NCBI GenBank assembly: GCA_963746275.1
Contig: CAVVAX010000025.1
Location: forward strand, 66,448 to 130,447
Reading direction: 5' to 3'
DNA from: JAEULH01 sp963746275
GTDB lineage: Bacteria; Pseudomonadota; Alphaproteobacteria; Rhodospirillales; Defluviicoccaceae
Length of the DNA stretch: 64,000 nucleotides
This document shows, one piece after another, positions 17,422 to 25,894 of the stretch. Positions within the stretch are counted from its first letter, which is position 1. Every line of letters starts with the position of its first letter. The notes under the pieces were generated by a model that saw only the letters and a program-made list of their open reading frames with translations, was not told the DNA's origin and did no database searches. Position numbers and translations under genes: made by a program.

Positions 17422-18273
17422 ATGGCGTTCCGCTCGCCGCTCCTGAACGTGATGACCGCCGCCGCGCAGAAGGCCGCGCGGGGCCTGGTGCGCGACCTCG
17501 GCGAGCTGGAGCATCTCCAGGTCTCGAAGAAGGGGCCCGCCGACTACGTCAGCAAGGCCGATCACCGGGCCGAGGGTATCCTCCGCGCCGAGCTGTCCAA
17601 GGCGCGGCCCACCTACGGCCTGCTCATGGAGGAAGCCGGAGAGGTCGTAGGCAGCGATACCTCCAACCGCTGGGTCATCGACCCCCTCGACGGCACGACC
17701 AACTTCCTCCACGGCATCCCCCACTTCTGCATCTCGATCGCACTGGAGCGCGACGGCGAGCCCTTCGCCGGCGTCATCTACTCGCCGGTCCATGACGAGA
17801 TGTACGTCGCCGAGAAGGGCCTCGGCGCCTTCCTAAATGGCCGCCGGCTCAGGGTGTCGGCGCGCAAGAGCGTCGATGAGGCGCTGTTCGCCACCGGCAT
17901 TCCGTTTCGCGGCATCCCCGATCACGAGCTTTTCCTGCGGCAGCTCGAGGCGGTGATGAAGGTCAGCGCCGGGGTTCGCCGCTACGGCTCGGCCGCGCTC
18001 GACCTCGCCTACGTCGCCGCCGGCCGCTACGACGGCTACTGGGAGAACGGCCTCAACCCCTGGGACGTCGCCGCCGGTATCGTCCTCGTGCGCGAGGCGG
18101 GCGGCTTCGTCACCGACCTCGCCGGCGGCAAAGGCATGCTCCACGGCGGCGGTATCCTCGCCGCCAACAGCAACTTGCATCCCGAACTTCAGCGGCTGAT
18201 CTCCGCCGCCGGCAAGGCCGAAGCCGCCGCCAGAGCCGCAGAAACGGCCGATCGCGCCCAGCGCGCGCCTTAG
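17422..18273 (+). CDS. suhB: Inositol monophosphatase family protein (SuhB-like)
   Basis: Magnesium-dependent sugar-phosphate phosphatase of the IMPase/SuhB family. The 283-aa product from ATG 17422 carries motif A (VIDPLDGTTNFLHG) with metal-binding aspartates, an upstream glutamate in LLMEEAGE, and motif B (NPWDVAAGIVLVREAGG). SuhB homologues can also act in rRNA antitermination; which role applies here is not visible. It starts 20 bp after efp. Confidence 0.93.
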   Translation: MAFRSPLLNVMTAAAQKAARGLVRDLGELEHLQVSKKGPADYVSKADHRAEGILRAELSKARPTYGLLMEEAGEVVGSDTSNRWVIDPLDGTTNFLHGIPHFCISIALERDGEPFAGVIYSPVHDEMYVAEKGLGAFLNGRRLRVSARKSVDEALFATGIPFRGIPDHELFLRQLEAVMKVSAGVRRYGSAALDLAYVAAGRYDGYWENGLNPWDVAAGIVLVREAGGFVTDLAGGKGMLHGGGILAANSNLHPELQRLISAAGKAEAAARAAETADRAQRAP

Positions 18274-18383
18274 CAACCGCTACGTGCTCCACCTGCGTAG
18301 GTACATTTTTAGGTTGTGGTCCGCGCGTCGCTCTGCTACCATGCCGATGACTACTGCGCTGTCTGGGCGGGTGTGGATCGGCT

Positions 18384-19354
18384 ATGGCCGCGAGGGGGAT
18401 CTTTCGCCGACCGGGTTTTCGGTCCCTGGCGCTGTGCGCCATGGTCGTCGCAGCGGCGCTGGGCAATGCCTCGCCGGGGCTCGGCCACGACACCGCCAAT
18501 ACCGTCGCCGCCAATTCCAGCATCTCCAACCCCAGCGCGCCAACTCCAGCGTCATCGTCGACCTCTCCGCGATCGACCAGGCAATGGCCGCGCGGCGCTT
18601 GCGGTCGCTGGGGAACGAGCATCAACGACTGGCAGAGCCTGACCGTTCAGGTCAGGTTTCGCCTCCCCCGGCGCCGCTCCCGGGCACCGCCGCCTTCCAC
18701 GCGCTCTTCCCGCCACCGCCGCCCGTGCCGCCCGCGGCACCCGCAACGTCGCCGGGAGCAACCACCGCGTCGGTGGCCGACGAGCTTTCGCCAGCCGTCG
18801 CCGTCGCCGCCCTGCCGGTGGCGCGACCGGTGGCGCGGCCGGTGGCGCAGCCGGCAACCACCCGCTTCGCCGCACCGGCGCCGCGCCGGCCCGTCCTCCG
18901 CACCACGTCCGCGCGGTTCGGCGCCGCCGCCATTCGGCCCACGGCCTCGGCCGTCCGAGACGTCCGCGGCCGCCTCATCGCTGCAAAGCTGGCCCCGGTG
19001 GCGAAGCCACTGCCCCGGCAGGAGGCCGCGGAGCTCGACCGGCGGGTGCGGGTGCGCCTGGGCTACCCGGTCGCCCAGACGGACCTTTCGCCTTCGGCGC
19101 AGGCGCAACTCGAAACCCTCGTCGCCGAGGTCGGCGGCAACGACCGGCTCCGCCTTCGCCTCGCCGCCTACGCCAACGCCGGCGCCGGTTCGCCGGCCAA
19201 GGCCCGGCGCACATCGATCGCCCGCGCGCTTGCCGTCCGCGGCTTTCTCATTGAGCGCGGGATCAAGGCCAGCCGCATCGACCTGCGGGCTCTTGGCAAC
19301 ACGGCCGGCGCCGCTGAGGCCGACCGGGTTGACGTTGTGGTCGCCGACAAGTAA
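18384..19354 (+). CDS. OmpA-family envelope protein (apparent frameshift)
   Basis: Periplasmic or outer-membrane protein with a C-terminal OmpA-like domain. The ATG at 18384 opens a good signal peptide (hydrophobic core LALCAMVVAAAL, likely cleavage before HDTAN). After about 50 residues the conserved continuation (SSVIVDLSAIDQAMA) moves to another frame, so one base seems missing around 18530-18545; the extent is one short of a multiple of three. A proline-rich linker follows, then an OmpA-type domain (about residues 215-320). It stands just before the MotA-like and MotB-like genes, and the three probably work together. Confidence 0.78.
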
Positions 19355-19396
19355 TGCCTGAGGCCTCGACCGTGTCACCCGGCGCGAGGCCGCTTC

Positions 19397-20542
19397 ATGA
19401 CCCGACCGCGACGCTACCTGCTGCGCATGCTGCTGTTCGTGGTCGTGGTGGCCGCCGCTGCGGCCTTCCTCTACGAGCCCTTGAAGCGGGCCTTCCTCGC
19501 CAGCGCGCCAATTAACGGCCTGATCCTCGGCGTTCTTCTTCTCGGCATCATCTACATCTTCCGCCAGGTGCTGAAGCTGTTACCCGAGGTGAACTGGCTG
19601 GAGGCGTACCGCGGCGACCGTGAGGTGCTGTCGCAGACCGCCGAGCCTCGGCTGCTGTCCTCCATGGCCCGGATGCTCGGCGACCGCCGCGGCCGGCTCA
19701 CGCTCTCGACCATGACCATGCGCTCGCTGCTCGACGGCATCGCCTCGCGGCTGGACGAGGCGCGCGAGCTGTCGCGCTACACCATCGGCCTTTTGATCTT
19801 CCTCGGCCTGCTCGGCACCTTCTGGGGCCTGTTGCAGACCATCGGCTCGGTCGGCGACGTCATCGGCGGACTGTCGGTGCAAGGCGGCGACGTCTCCTCG
19901 GTCTTCAGCAATCTGCAGAAGGGGTTGCAGGCGCCGCTGGCCGGGATGGGCACGGCGTTCTCGTCGTCGCTGTTCGGCCTCAGCGGCTCGCTGATCCTGG
20001 GTTTCCTCGACCTGCAGGCGGGCCAAGCGCAGAACCGCTTCTACAACGAGCTGGAGGAGTGGCTGTCGGGGCAGACCAAGCTCACCAGCGGCACCCTCGG
20101 CCTCGAAGGCGACCACTCGGTTCCGTCGTATGTCCAGGCCCTGCTGGAGCAGACGGCGGAAAGCCTGGAGACGCTGCAGCGGACCATTGCCCGCGGCGAG
20201 GAGAACCGCAACGCCACCCAGGCGCACCTGCTCGATCTCGGCGAGAAGATCAGCGCGCTGACCGACCAGATGCGCGCCGACCAGGGGCTGATGCAGCGGG
20301 TGGTCGAAACGCAGACGGAGCTGAAGCCGATCCTCGCCCGCCTCGCGGAAACCATGGGCCGCCACGAGGGCTCCGGCCTGGACGAGGCGACGCGGGCGCA
20401 CATCCGCAACCTTGACCGCTACGTCGCCCGGCTGATGGAAGACGTGAGCTCCGGCCGCGAGGAGATCCTCCAGCGGGTCCGCACCGACATCAAACTGCTC
20501 GCCAGGACCATCGCCTCGGCCACGGAGGACACCGCCCGCTGA
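19397..20542 (+). CDS. MotA/TolQ/ExbB-domain proton channel protein
   Basis: Inner-membrane protein of 381 aa with two N-terminal helices (about residues 9-30 and 37-57), then the MotA/TolQ-type pair: TIGLLIFLGLLGTFWGLLQT and the AGMGTAFSSSLFGLSGSLIL helix. The C-terminal 140 residues are a long cytoplasmic helix. It is not part of the tolQR operon and no flagellar genes are nearby. Together with the downstream OmpA/MotB-like protein it probably forms a proton-driven envelope machine of unknown job. Its architecture also recalls ZorA, but the other Zorya genes are absent. Confidence 0.85.
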   Translation: MTRPRRYLLRMLLFVVVVAAAAAFLYEPLKRAFLASAPINGLILGVLLLGIIYIFRQVLKLLPEVNWLEAYRGDREVLSQTAEPRLLSSMARMLGDRRGRLTLSTMTMRSLLDGIASRLDEARELSRYTIGLLIFLGLLGTFWGLLQTIGSVGDVIGGLSVQGGDVSSVFSNLQKGLQAPLAGMGTAFSSSLFGLSGSLILGFLDLQAGQAQNRFYNELEEWLSGQTKLTSGTLGLEGDHSVPSYVQALLEQTAESLETLQRTIARGEENRNATQAHLLDLGEKISALTDQMRADQGLMQRVVETQTELKPILARLAETMGRHEGSGLDEATRAHIRNLDRYVARLMEDVSSGREEILQRVRTDIKLLARTIASATEDTAR

Positions 20543-20572
20543 AAGAGGAGCGCGCGCACCCGCGTTCAGCGT

Positions 20573-20696
20573 CGTCATTGCAAGGAGGCGAAGCCGACGT
20601 GGCAATCCAACCGGCTCTCCCCGTCATCGCCGCACTCGTTGCGGCGATCCACGCCTTCAGTGGGCCCCCGGAACAAGTCCCGGACAGTGCGGGTGA
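20573..20696. repeat. Palindromic intergenic repeat, partial copy plus a second element
   Basis: The first 40 bp match the left half of the palindromic repeat seen complete at 23185-23269 (CGTCATTGCAAGGAGGCGAA...GGCAATCCA). The right half is replaced by a different GC-rich palindromic stretch (ATCGCCGCACTCGTTGCGGCGAT) that includes the GGAACAAGTCCCGG variant of a second short repeat. It fills most of the 239-bp gap between the MotA-like and OmpA-like genes. Confidence 0.7.
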
Positions 20697-20781
20697 CGAA
20701 AGTCACAGGGCAGAAGAGCCTGCGCCAGGCGCTTCAAGAAGACCCTGAAGTCGAGATGCGATAACGGAGAAACCCGCGAGC

Positions 20782-21921
20782 ATGGCCATCTCCACGAGGC
20801 GCGGCCGCAACGGACCGGATATCTGGCCGGGGTTCGTCGACGCCCTCGCCAACATCCTGCTCGTCTTCATCTTCGTGCTCATGGTCTTCGTCCTGGCCCA
20901 GTTCTTCCTGAGCCAGACGCTGTCGGGGCGCGACGCGGCGCTGCGCCTGCTCCAGGGACAGCTCAGCGAGCTGGCGGACGTCCTTGCCCTGGAGCGCAAG
21001 GCCAAGGACGAGCTGTCCGCGAGCGTCGCCCGCCTGAGCGAGGAGCTCACCGCCTCCATCGCCGCCCGCGAGGCGCTGGGCGCCCAGGTGCTGGCGCTGA
21101 CCCAGCGCGCCGAGACCGCCGAGGCCGACCTGGCCGCCGGCCAGGAAGCGCAGCGGCAGGTGGCGAGGCTCGCGGCCGACATCGCCGCCCTGCAGGCGCT
21201 GAAGGAGGATCTGGAAAAGCAGGCGGCCAGCCTCGCCACCCGCGCCGAGGAGGAAGGCAAAGCCCTCATCGCCGAGCGCGAGCTGTCGGAAAGCGCGCGG
21301 GCGCAGGTGGCGTTGCTCAACCAGCAGATGGCGGCGCTGCGCGAGCAGCTTGCCGGGCTGTCCGCGGCGCTGGCGGAGGCCGAGGCGAAGGACAAGGCGC
21401 AGCAGGTGGAAATCTCCGCCCTCGGCCAGCGGTTGAACGCGGCGCTGGCGAGCCGGGTCCAGGAGCTCGCCCGCTACCGCTCGGAGTTCTTCGGCCGGCT
21501 GCGCGAGGTCCTGGGCGACCAGCCGGACATCCGCATCGTCGGCGACCGGTTCGTCTTCCAGTCGGAGGTGCTGTTCGAGACCGGCTCGGCCGAGCTGGAG
21601 GCGGACGGACAGGCTCAGCTCCGCCGCGTCGCCGAGGTGCTGAACGACGTGGCCGGGCGCATTCCTCCTGGCATCGACTGGATCCTGCAGGTCGAGGGCC
21701 ACTCCGACCGCATCCCCATCGCCACGCCGCTCTATCCCTCGAACTGGGAGCTGTCGTCGGCCCGGGCAATGTCGGTGGTCAGGCTGCTGATCGAGCAAGG
21801 CATTCCGGCGGCGCGGCTGTCGGCTGCGGGCTTCGGCGAGTTCCACCCCATCGACAGCGGCAACGACCTGGGCGCGCTGCGGCGGAACCGCCGTATTGAA
21901 ATCAAGCTGACCCAGCGTTAA
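20782..21921 (+). CDS. MotB/OmpA-type peptidoglycan-binding protein with long coiled coil
   Basis: A 379-aa protein with one N-terminal membrane helix (about residues 16-48, WPGFVDALANILLVFIFVLM), a long Ala/Glu/Gln-rich coiled coil (about 50-235) and a C-terminal OmpA domain with peptidoglycan-binding segments VEGHSDRIPI and NWELSSARAMSVVRLL. The layout equals a MotB or ZorB stator partner of the preceding MotA-like protein. The unusually long coiled coil would hold the OmpA domain well away from the membrane. Start ATG 20782. Confidence 0.88.
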   Translation: MAISTRRGRNGPDIWPGFVDALANILLVFIFVLMVFVLAQFFLSQTLSGRDAALRLLQGQLSELADVLALERKAKDELSASVARLSEELTASIAAREALGAQVLALTQRAETAEADLAAGQEAQRQVARLAADIAALQALKEDLEKQAASLATRAEEEGKALIAERELSESARAQVALLNQQMAALREQLAGLSAALAEAEAKDKAQQVEISALGQRLNAALASRVQELARYRSEFFGRLREVLGDQPDIRIVGDRFVFQSEVLFETGSAELEADGQAQLRRVAEVLNDVAGRIPPGIDWILQVEGHSDRIPIATPLYPSNWELSSARAMSVVRLLIEQGIPAARLSAAGFGEFHPIDSGNDLGALRRNRRIEIKLTQR

Positions 21922-21966
21922 GGCTCTCGCTCAACCCGCCCGCTTAACCCCCACCGCGGGAGCCGC

Positions 21967-23154
21967 ATGCCGACCCTGTTCCTGATCGTGTTCGTCGACC
22001 TCGTCGGCTTCGGCGTCATCATCCCCCTGCTCCCCTTCTACGGCGAACACTTCCAGGCGAGCCCGGCCACCGTCGGTCTGCTGATGGCGACCTACTCGCT
22101 CGCCCAGTTCATCAGCGCTCCGGTCCTGGGCCGGCTCAGCGACCGCATCGGCCGCAAGCCGGTGCTCAGCGTCAGCCTGGCCGGCGCCGCCGGCTCCTAC
22201 CTGCTTCTCGCCTTCGCCAGCGACCTGTGGATGCTGTTCGCCGCCCGGGCCATCGGCGGGCTCATGGCCGGCAACATCTCCACGGCCTTCGCCTACGTCG
22301 CCGACGTCACCACGCCGGCCAACCGGGCCAAGGGCATGGGGATCATCGGCGCCGCCTTCGGCCTCGGCTTCATCTTCGGCCCGGCCATCGGCGGCATCCT
22401 CGCCGGCAATGACCCCGCCACCGCCGACTTCGAGAGCCCCGCCCTTGCCGCCTTCGCGCTCTCGAGCCTGGCTCTGGTGCTGTGCCTGACCATGCTGAAG
22501 GAGTCGCTGCCGGCGGAGGCCCGCGCCCGCCATGGCGCCCAGGCGACCGGCCGCTGGCGCTGGCTGCAGCGGGCGCTGGCTGATCCGGGCGTCAGGGCGA
22601 TCCTGATCATGTCGTTCCTGGCGACGTTCGTCTTCGCCGGCATGGAGACGACCTTCGCCATGTGGTCGCGCCGGCAGTTCGGTTGGGGCCCCGAGCAGAA
22701 CGGCTATCTCTTCGCCTTCGTCGGCGCCATGACGGCGCTGATCCAGGGCGGCCTGGTCGGCCGGCTGGCCCGCGCCTTCGGCGAACGGAAGCTGGTCGCC
22801 GCCGGATCGCTGCTGCTGGCGCTGGGGATGCTGCTGATCGCGTTTTCTACGTCGCTATGGCTTCTGCTCATCGCCATGGCGGCGGTCGCCGCCGGCTTCA
22901 GCATGGTCACGCCGTCGCTGAACAGCCTGCTCTCGCAGGAGGTGGACGCCGGCGCGCAGGGCGGCATGATGGGCCTGGCTCGCTCGGCCACGACCATGGG
23001 CCGCATCCTCGGCCCGGGCTTCGCCGGCGCGATCTTCGACCTGCTCGGCAAGGACTGGCCGTTCTACGCCGGGGCGCTGATCATGGTGGCGGTGATGCTG
23101 ATGGCCGAACCGCCCGGCGGCGGCTGCGGCCCGCGCCGAGCGCTGACAGCCTAA
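21967..23154 (+). CDS. MFS transporter, TetA-like drug exporter family
   Basis: Major facilitator superfamily antiporter of 395 aa with 12 predicted membrane helices. The N-terminal FVDLVGFGVIIPLLPFY and the cytoplasmic loop GRLSDRIGRKPVL (the MFS motif A) are typical of the DHA1/TetA branch, as is GPAIGGILAG in helix 5 (motif C, seen in antiporters). Substrate cannot be read from sequence. Start ATG 21967, 45 bp after the OmpA-like gene. Confidence 0.93.
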   Translation: MPTLFLIVFVDLVGFGVIIPLLPFYGEHFQASPATVGLLMATYSLAQFISAPVLGRLSDRIGRKPVLSVSLAGAAGSYLLLAFASDLWMLFAARAIGGLMAGNISTAFAYVADVTTPANRAKGMGIIGAAFGLGFIFGPAIGGILAGNDPATADFESPALAAFALSSLALVLCLTMLKESLPAEARARHGAQATGRWRWLQRALADPGVRAILIMSFLATFVFAGMETTFAMWSRRQFGWGPEQNGYLFAFVGAMTALIQGGLVGRLARAFGERKLVAAGSLLLALGMLLIAFSTSLWLLLIAMAAVAAGFSMVTPSLNSLLSQEVDAGAQGGMMGLARSATTMGRILGPGFAGAIFDLLGKDWPFYAGALIMVAVMLMAEPPGGGCGPRRALTA

Positions 23155-23184
23155 GCAAGGTGTTATTGCGTTGGCTTAGGAGGC

Positions 23185-23269
23185 CGTCATTGCGAGGAGG
23201 CGAAGCCGACGCGGCAATCCAATGTCTTCAGTGCTGGATCGCCACGCCGCTTTGCGGCTCGCGATGACG
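23185..23269. repeat. Palindromic intergenic repeat, complete copy (85 bp)
   Basis: Its ends CGTCATTGCGAG and CTCGCGATGACG are inverted repeats with one mismatch, and internal GGCAATCCA and TGGATCGCC are also complementary apart from one base, so the element can fold into one long hairpin. Full or partial copies occur at 20573, 27552, 47600 and 52795. It lies between the convergent MFS and cyaY genes. Confidence 0.85.
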
Positions 23270-23307
23270 TTGTTGTAAAGACATGCATAAACCTGCTCAC
23301 AGGTCGC

Positions 23308-23669
23308 CTAGCCTTCAGGCTCGAAGCTGACCGCCGTGCCGGTCGCCGCGCTCAGTTCCTGCGCCAGCAGCTCGTGCAAGACAGCGTCGCTGCGCGTCGA
23401 GGTCCAGCCGCGGCCGGGCTCGTGGGCGAAGTGGGAGGCGCCGCTCCTCGGCGAAGACAGCCAGATCTGCCGGTTCGGGGCGTGCTTGTTGATGACGTAT
23501 TGGCCGCCGTCGGCCAGCTCGATGGTCAGGATCCCGCCTTGCAGGTCGACGTCGAGCTCGTCGCCGAGCGTGTCCTCGATGGTTTCCAAGAGAGCTGCGA
23601 GCGTCCGGTCGGCAACGGCGTGAAAGGTGCTCTCCGTCCGTCGCTGCTGGCGTCGCTGCCGTTGCTCAT
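23308..23669 (-). CDS. cyaY: Iron donor protein CyaY (bacterial frataxin; apparent frameshift)
   Basis: Frataxin homologue that modulates iron-sulfur cluster assembly. The segment DELDVDLQGGILTIELADG and the following sheet (YVINKHAPNRQIWLSSP) are diagnostic. The conserved first helix (STFHAVADRTLAALLETIED) is in the same frame but that frame has no start codon; the only good ATG (23669) is in another frame, reading MSNGSDASSDG. One base seems missing around 23635-23648. As the sequence stands, only an internal TTG at 23589 opens the frame, which would drop helix 1. Restored length is about 120 aa. Confidence 0.85.
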
Positions 23670-23723
23670 GCGTCGGCTCGCTCCCGGCGCGGGGGACAAA
23701 CGGCCTTGGAGTCGGTGGCGAGG

Positions 23724-23753
23724 TTGCGCCGGCCCTCGCCCATGGCTTATATA
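23724..23753 (+). promoter_or_regulatory. Sigma-70-type promoter for rpmE
   Basis: TTGCGC (23724-23729) and TATATA (23748-23753) are separated by 18 bp, 26 bp before the rpmE ATG. Transcription would start near 23760, leaving a leader of about 20 bases, too short for a structured L31 leader. Confidence 0.6.
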
Positions 23754-23778
23754 CGTCGCCTCAATGCGGAGCGGCGCG

Positions 23779-24003
23779 ATGAAAAAAGACATTCACCCGG
23801 ATTACCACGACATCACCGTCGAGCTGACGGACGGATCGACGTTCCAGACGCGCTCGACCTATGGCCAGCCGGGCGACGTGCTCAAGCTCGGCATCGACAC
23901 CAAGACCCACCCGGCCTGGACCGGCGTCCACCGGTTGCTCGACACGGGTGGCCAGTTGGCCAAGTTCAACAAGCGCTTCAAGGACTTTGGCCTGAAGGGC
24001 TGA
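23779..24003 (+). CDS. rpmE: Ribosomal protein L31
   Basis: Large-subunit ribosomal protein of 74 aa that bridges the two subunits. It starts at ATG 23779 with MKKDIHPDYHDITVELTDGS and ends KFNKRFKDFGLKG. The zinc-binding cysteines of the C+ form are absent, so this is the zinc-independent (C-minus) type. A nearby ATG at 23764 would add five residues and is not conserved. Confidence 0.96.
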   Translation: MKKDIHPDYHDITVELTDGSTFQTRSTYGQPGDVLKLGIDTKTHPAWTGVHRLLDTGGQLAKFNKRFKDFGLKG

Positions 24004-24011
24004 GGCCGCGC

Positions 24012-24030
24012 AAGCGCCCCACGGCGCTTT
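24012..24030 (+). terminator. Hairpin after rpmE
   Basis: AAGCGCC (24012-24018) pairs perfectly with GGCGCTT (24023-24029) around a four-base loop, eight bases after the rpmE stop. The T-tract is very short, so the terminator is probably weak. Confidence 0.55.
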
Positions 24031-24400
24031 GCGATGACATCGGTGCACAGAGCCGAAAAACGACGTCATCGCATGTCGGGCAGCGGCGGCAACACCCTCA
24101 CCCGCGCGCTCCGCGGGCCTCCCTCTCCCTCAGGGAGAGGGCCGGGGTGTGGGTATCCTCGTCCGCCTGCGCCTCATCGCAACGACGACTTCGTGGTGAT
24201 GAGTCCGCCCGGTCAGAATTCCCTTCTAGCGGACCGCTGACCCGCCCGCCCCGTTCGCCGCCACGTGAAATTGCGGCTCGCCAGAACAACGATCACGATC
24301 GCGCTGCTCGCTTCCGCTACTGCGGCGTCGAGGCCGACCTTGAGGCTCGTCCGTGCCAGGAGGCTGGCGCGGCTCCCTCCCCTGCCTGCAGCATTGCGAC
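24031..24400. other. Non-coding stretch with a GGGAGAGGG palindrome
   Basis: No reading frame here looks coding. It contains the palindrome CCCTCTCCC-TCA-GGGAGAGGG (24121-24141) inside a CCCTCACCC...GGGTGTGGG context, a kind of short intergenic repeat; a related degenerate version is at about 27640-27665. No promoter was recognised. Confidence 0.5.
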
Positions 24401-24514
24401 AAAAAAGGCCGCCCCCGAGGGGGCGGCGCAAGTTTGGATAGGGAGGAGGTCAAAGGCGAACCGGAGATCGGGTCTGAACCCTACGTCCGGTTCGCCATGG
24501 ACGCTCGCGGGACG
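24401..24514 (-). ncRNA. Candidate small RNA with anti-Shine-Dalgarno motif
   Basis: A stand-alone transcript of about 114 nt can be read from promoter to terminator in a gene-free region. It begins near 24514, folds a perfect 10-bp stem GGCGAACCGG/CCGGTTCGCC (24496-24487 with 24464-24455) that has an inner GGGT/ACCC hairpin, then a single-stranded stretch with CCTCCTCCC (24449-24441). It ends in a strong intrinsic terminator: GCCGCCCCC/GGGGGCGGC (24427-24408) followed by six T (24406-24401). CCUCCUCCC is complementary to Shine-Dalgarno sequences and is the hallmark of several alphaproteobacterial trans-acting small RNAs. The RNA is not assigned to a named family. Confidence 0.72.
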
Positions 24515-24519
24515 TCCTT

Positions 24520-24548
24520 CTTATAGGAGAAATGGCTGCACGCATCAA
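24520..24548 (-). promoter_or_regulatory. Promoter of the candidate small RNA
   Basis: On the minus strand TTGATG (24548-24543) and TATAAG (24525-24520) are separated by exactly 17 bp, close to the sigma-70 consensus, and the surroundings are clearly AT-richer than the rest of the window. The remaining bases to the next gene (24549-24754) hold AT-rich sequence and no gene. Confidence 0.7.
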
Positions 24549-24754
24549 GGGATTTATTTGCTAACAAAAGATACGTATGCGAGTTCACATTCTATACGTT
24601 TTGTTTCTTTTAGTAGTTCTTGCCGCTTGGATCCCTCCTAAGGTTGCAGCATCCAGGCGGGCGACGCGGGCGCTGCGCCCGGCCGTCGTCTTGACCGGCC
24701 CCGCGGCACTGGCCTAGACCACCTGAGGACCACAAGAGCGAAGCGGAGGAGCGC

Positions 24755-25771
24755 ATGAGCCCGTCGGGACCCGTCCCCGAGGCGATGACCTGCATCGAGA
24801 TCACCTCGCCTGGAGGCCCTGAGGTTCTCCGTCCGGCGCGTCGGCCGGTCCCCTCCCCCGGCCCCGGCGAGGTGCTGATCGAGGTTGCCGCCGCCGGCAT
24901 CAACGGCCCCGACATCTACCAGCGCCAGGGCCTCTACCCGGCGCCGCCAGGCGCCAGCGACATCCCGGGCCTCGAGGTCGCGGGCACCGTCGTCGCGCTC
25001 GACGAGGGAGCCGCACGCTGGCGCGTCGGTGACCGAGTGTGCGCGCTGCTCGGCGGCGGCGGCTATGCCGAGTACTGCACCGCCCCTTCGGTCCAGTGCC
25101 TCCCCGTCCCCGCCGGCCTGTCGCTGGCGGAGGCCGCGGCCCTGCCCGAGACCTTCTTCACCGTCTGGACCAACGTCTACGAGCGGGCCAGGCTGCAGCC
25201 CGGCGAGGTCCTGCTGGTGCACGGCGGCGGCGGCGGCATCGGCACCACCGCGGTGCAGGTCGCCTCCCGCCTCGGCGCCCGGGTGTTCACCACCGAGGCC
25301 GGGCCGGAGAAGTGCGAGGCGTTGGTCCGCCTCGGCGCCGAGCGCGCCATCGACTACCAGAGCGAGGACTTCGTCGCCGTCCTCAAGGCGGCCACCGGCG
25401 GCAAGGGCGCCGACGTCATCCTCGACATCGTCGGCGGCGATTACGTCGCCCGCAACATCGCCTGCCTCAACCGTGACGGCCGCCTGGTCAACATCGCCTT
25501 CCGCAAGGGCAGCAAGGTCGAGATCGACCTGATGCCGGTGATGCTCAAGCGGCTGACGCTGACCGGCTCGACGCTCCGCATCCAACCGGTCGCCCGCAAG
25601 GCAGAGATCGCCGCGGCGCTGGAGAAGATGGTCTGGCCGCGGATCGCCGCCGGCGAGATCCGGCCGGTGGTGCACACCGTCCTGCCGCTCGAAGACGCCG
25701 CCGAAGGTCACCGGATCATGGAGGCGGCGCACCACATCGGTAAGATCGTGCTCGCGCCGAAGCCGCTTTGA
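24755..25771 (+). CDS. NAD(P)H quinone oxidoreductase (zinc-independent ADH superfamily, PIG3-like)
   Basis: Medium-chain dehydrogenase/reductase of 338 aa that probably reduces quinones with NADPH. The N-terminal GroES-like domain has AAGINGPDIYQRQGLYP and lacks the usual zinc ligands; the Rossmann domain has LVHGGGGGIGTTAVQVA near residue 150. The pattern is that of the TIGR02824/PIG3 group. It sits just upstream of trcR, a pairing seen in other alphaproteobacteria. Confidence 0.9.
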   Translation: MSPSGPVPEAMTCIEITSPGGPEVLRPARRPVPSPGPGEVLIEVAAAGINGPDIYQRQGLYPAPPGASDIPGLEVAGTVVALDEGAARWRVGDRVCALLGGGGYAEYCTAPSVQCLPVPAGLSLAEAAALPETFFTVWTNVYERARLQPGEVLLVHGGGGGIGTTAVQVASRLGARVFTTEAGPEKCEALVRLGAERAIDYQSEDFVAVLKAATGGKGADVILDIVGGDYVARNIACLNRDGRLVNIAFRKGSKVEIDLMPVMLKRLTLTGSTLRIQPVARKAEIAAALEKMVWPRIAAGEIRPVVHTVLPLEDAAEGHRIMEAAHHIGKIVLAPKPL

Positions 25772-25894
25772 CGCTTGCGCCGCCGCCGCTATATGATTGG
25801 GTCAAGCAAACATTTCGCCGACCGCCGCTCCGTGGCCGCCCGCGCGCCGCGGCCGGGCCGGGTCGGCCCAGGAAAGCCCAAGGATAGGCCGGAG

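Noticed and set aside
19397..21921. Zorya anti-phage defence system
   Set aside because: The ZorA/ZorB-like architecture is there, but no ZorC, ZorD or ZorE gene is nearby and the neighbours are housekeeping genes.
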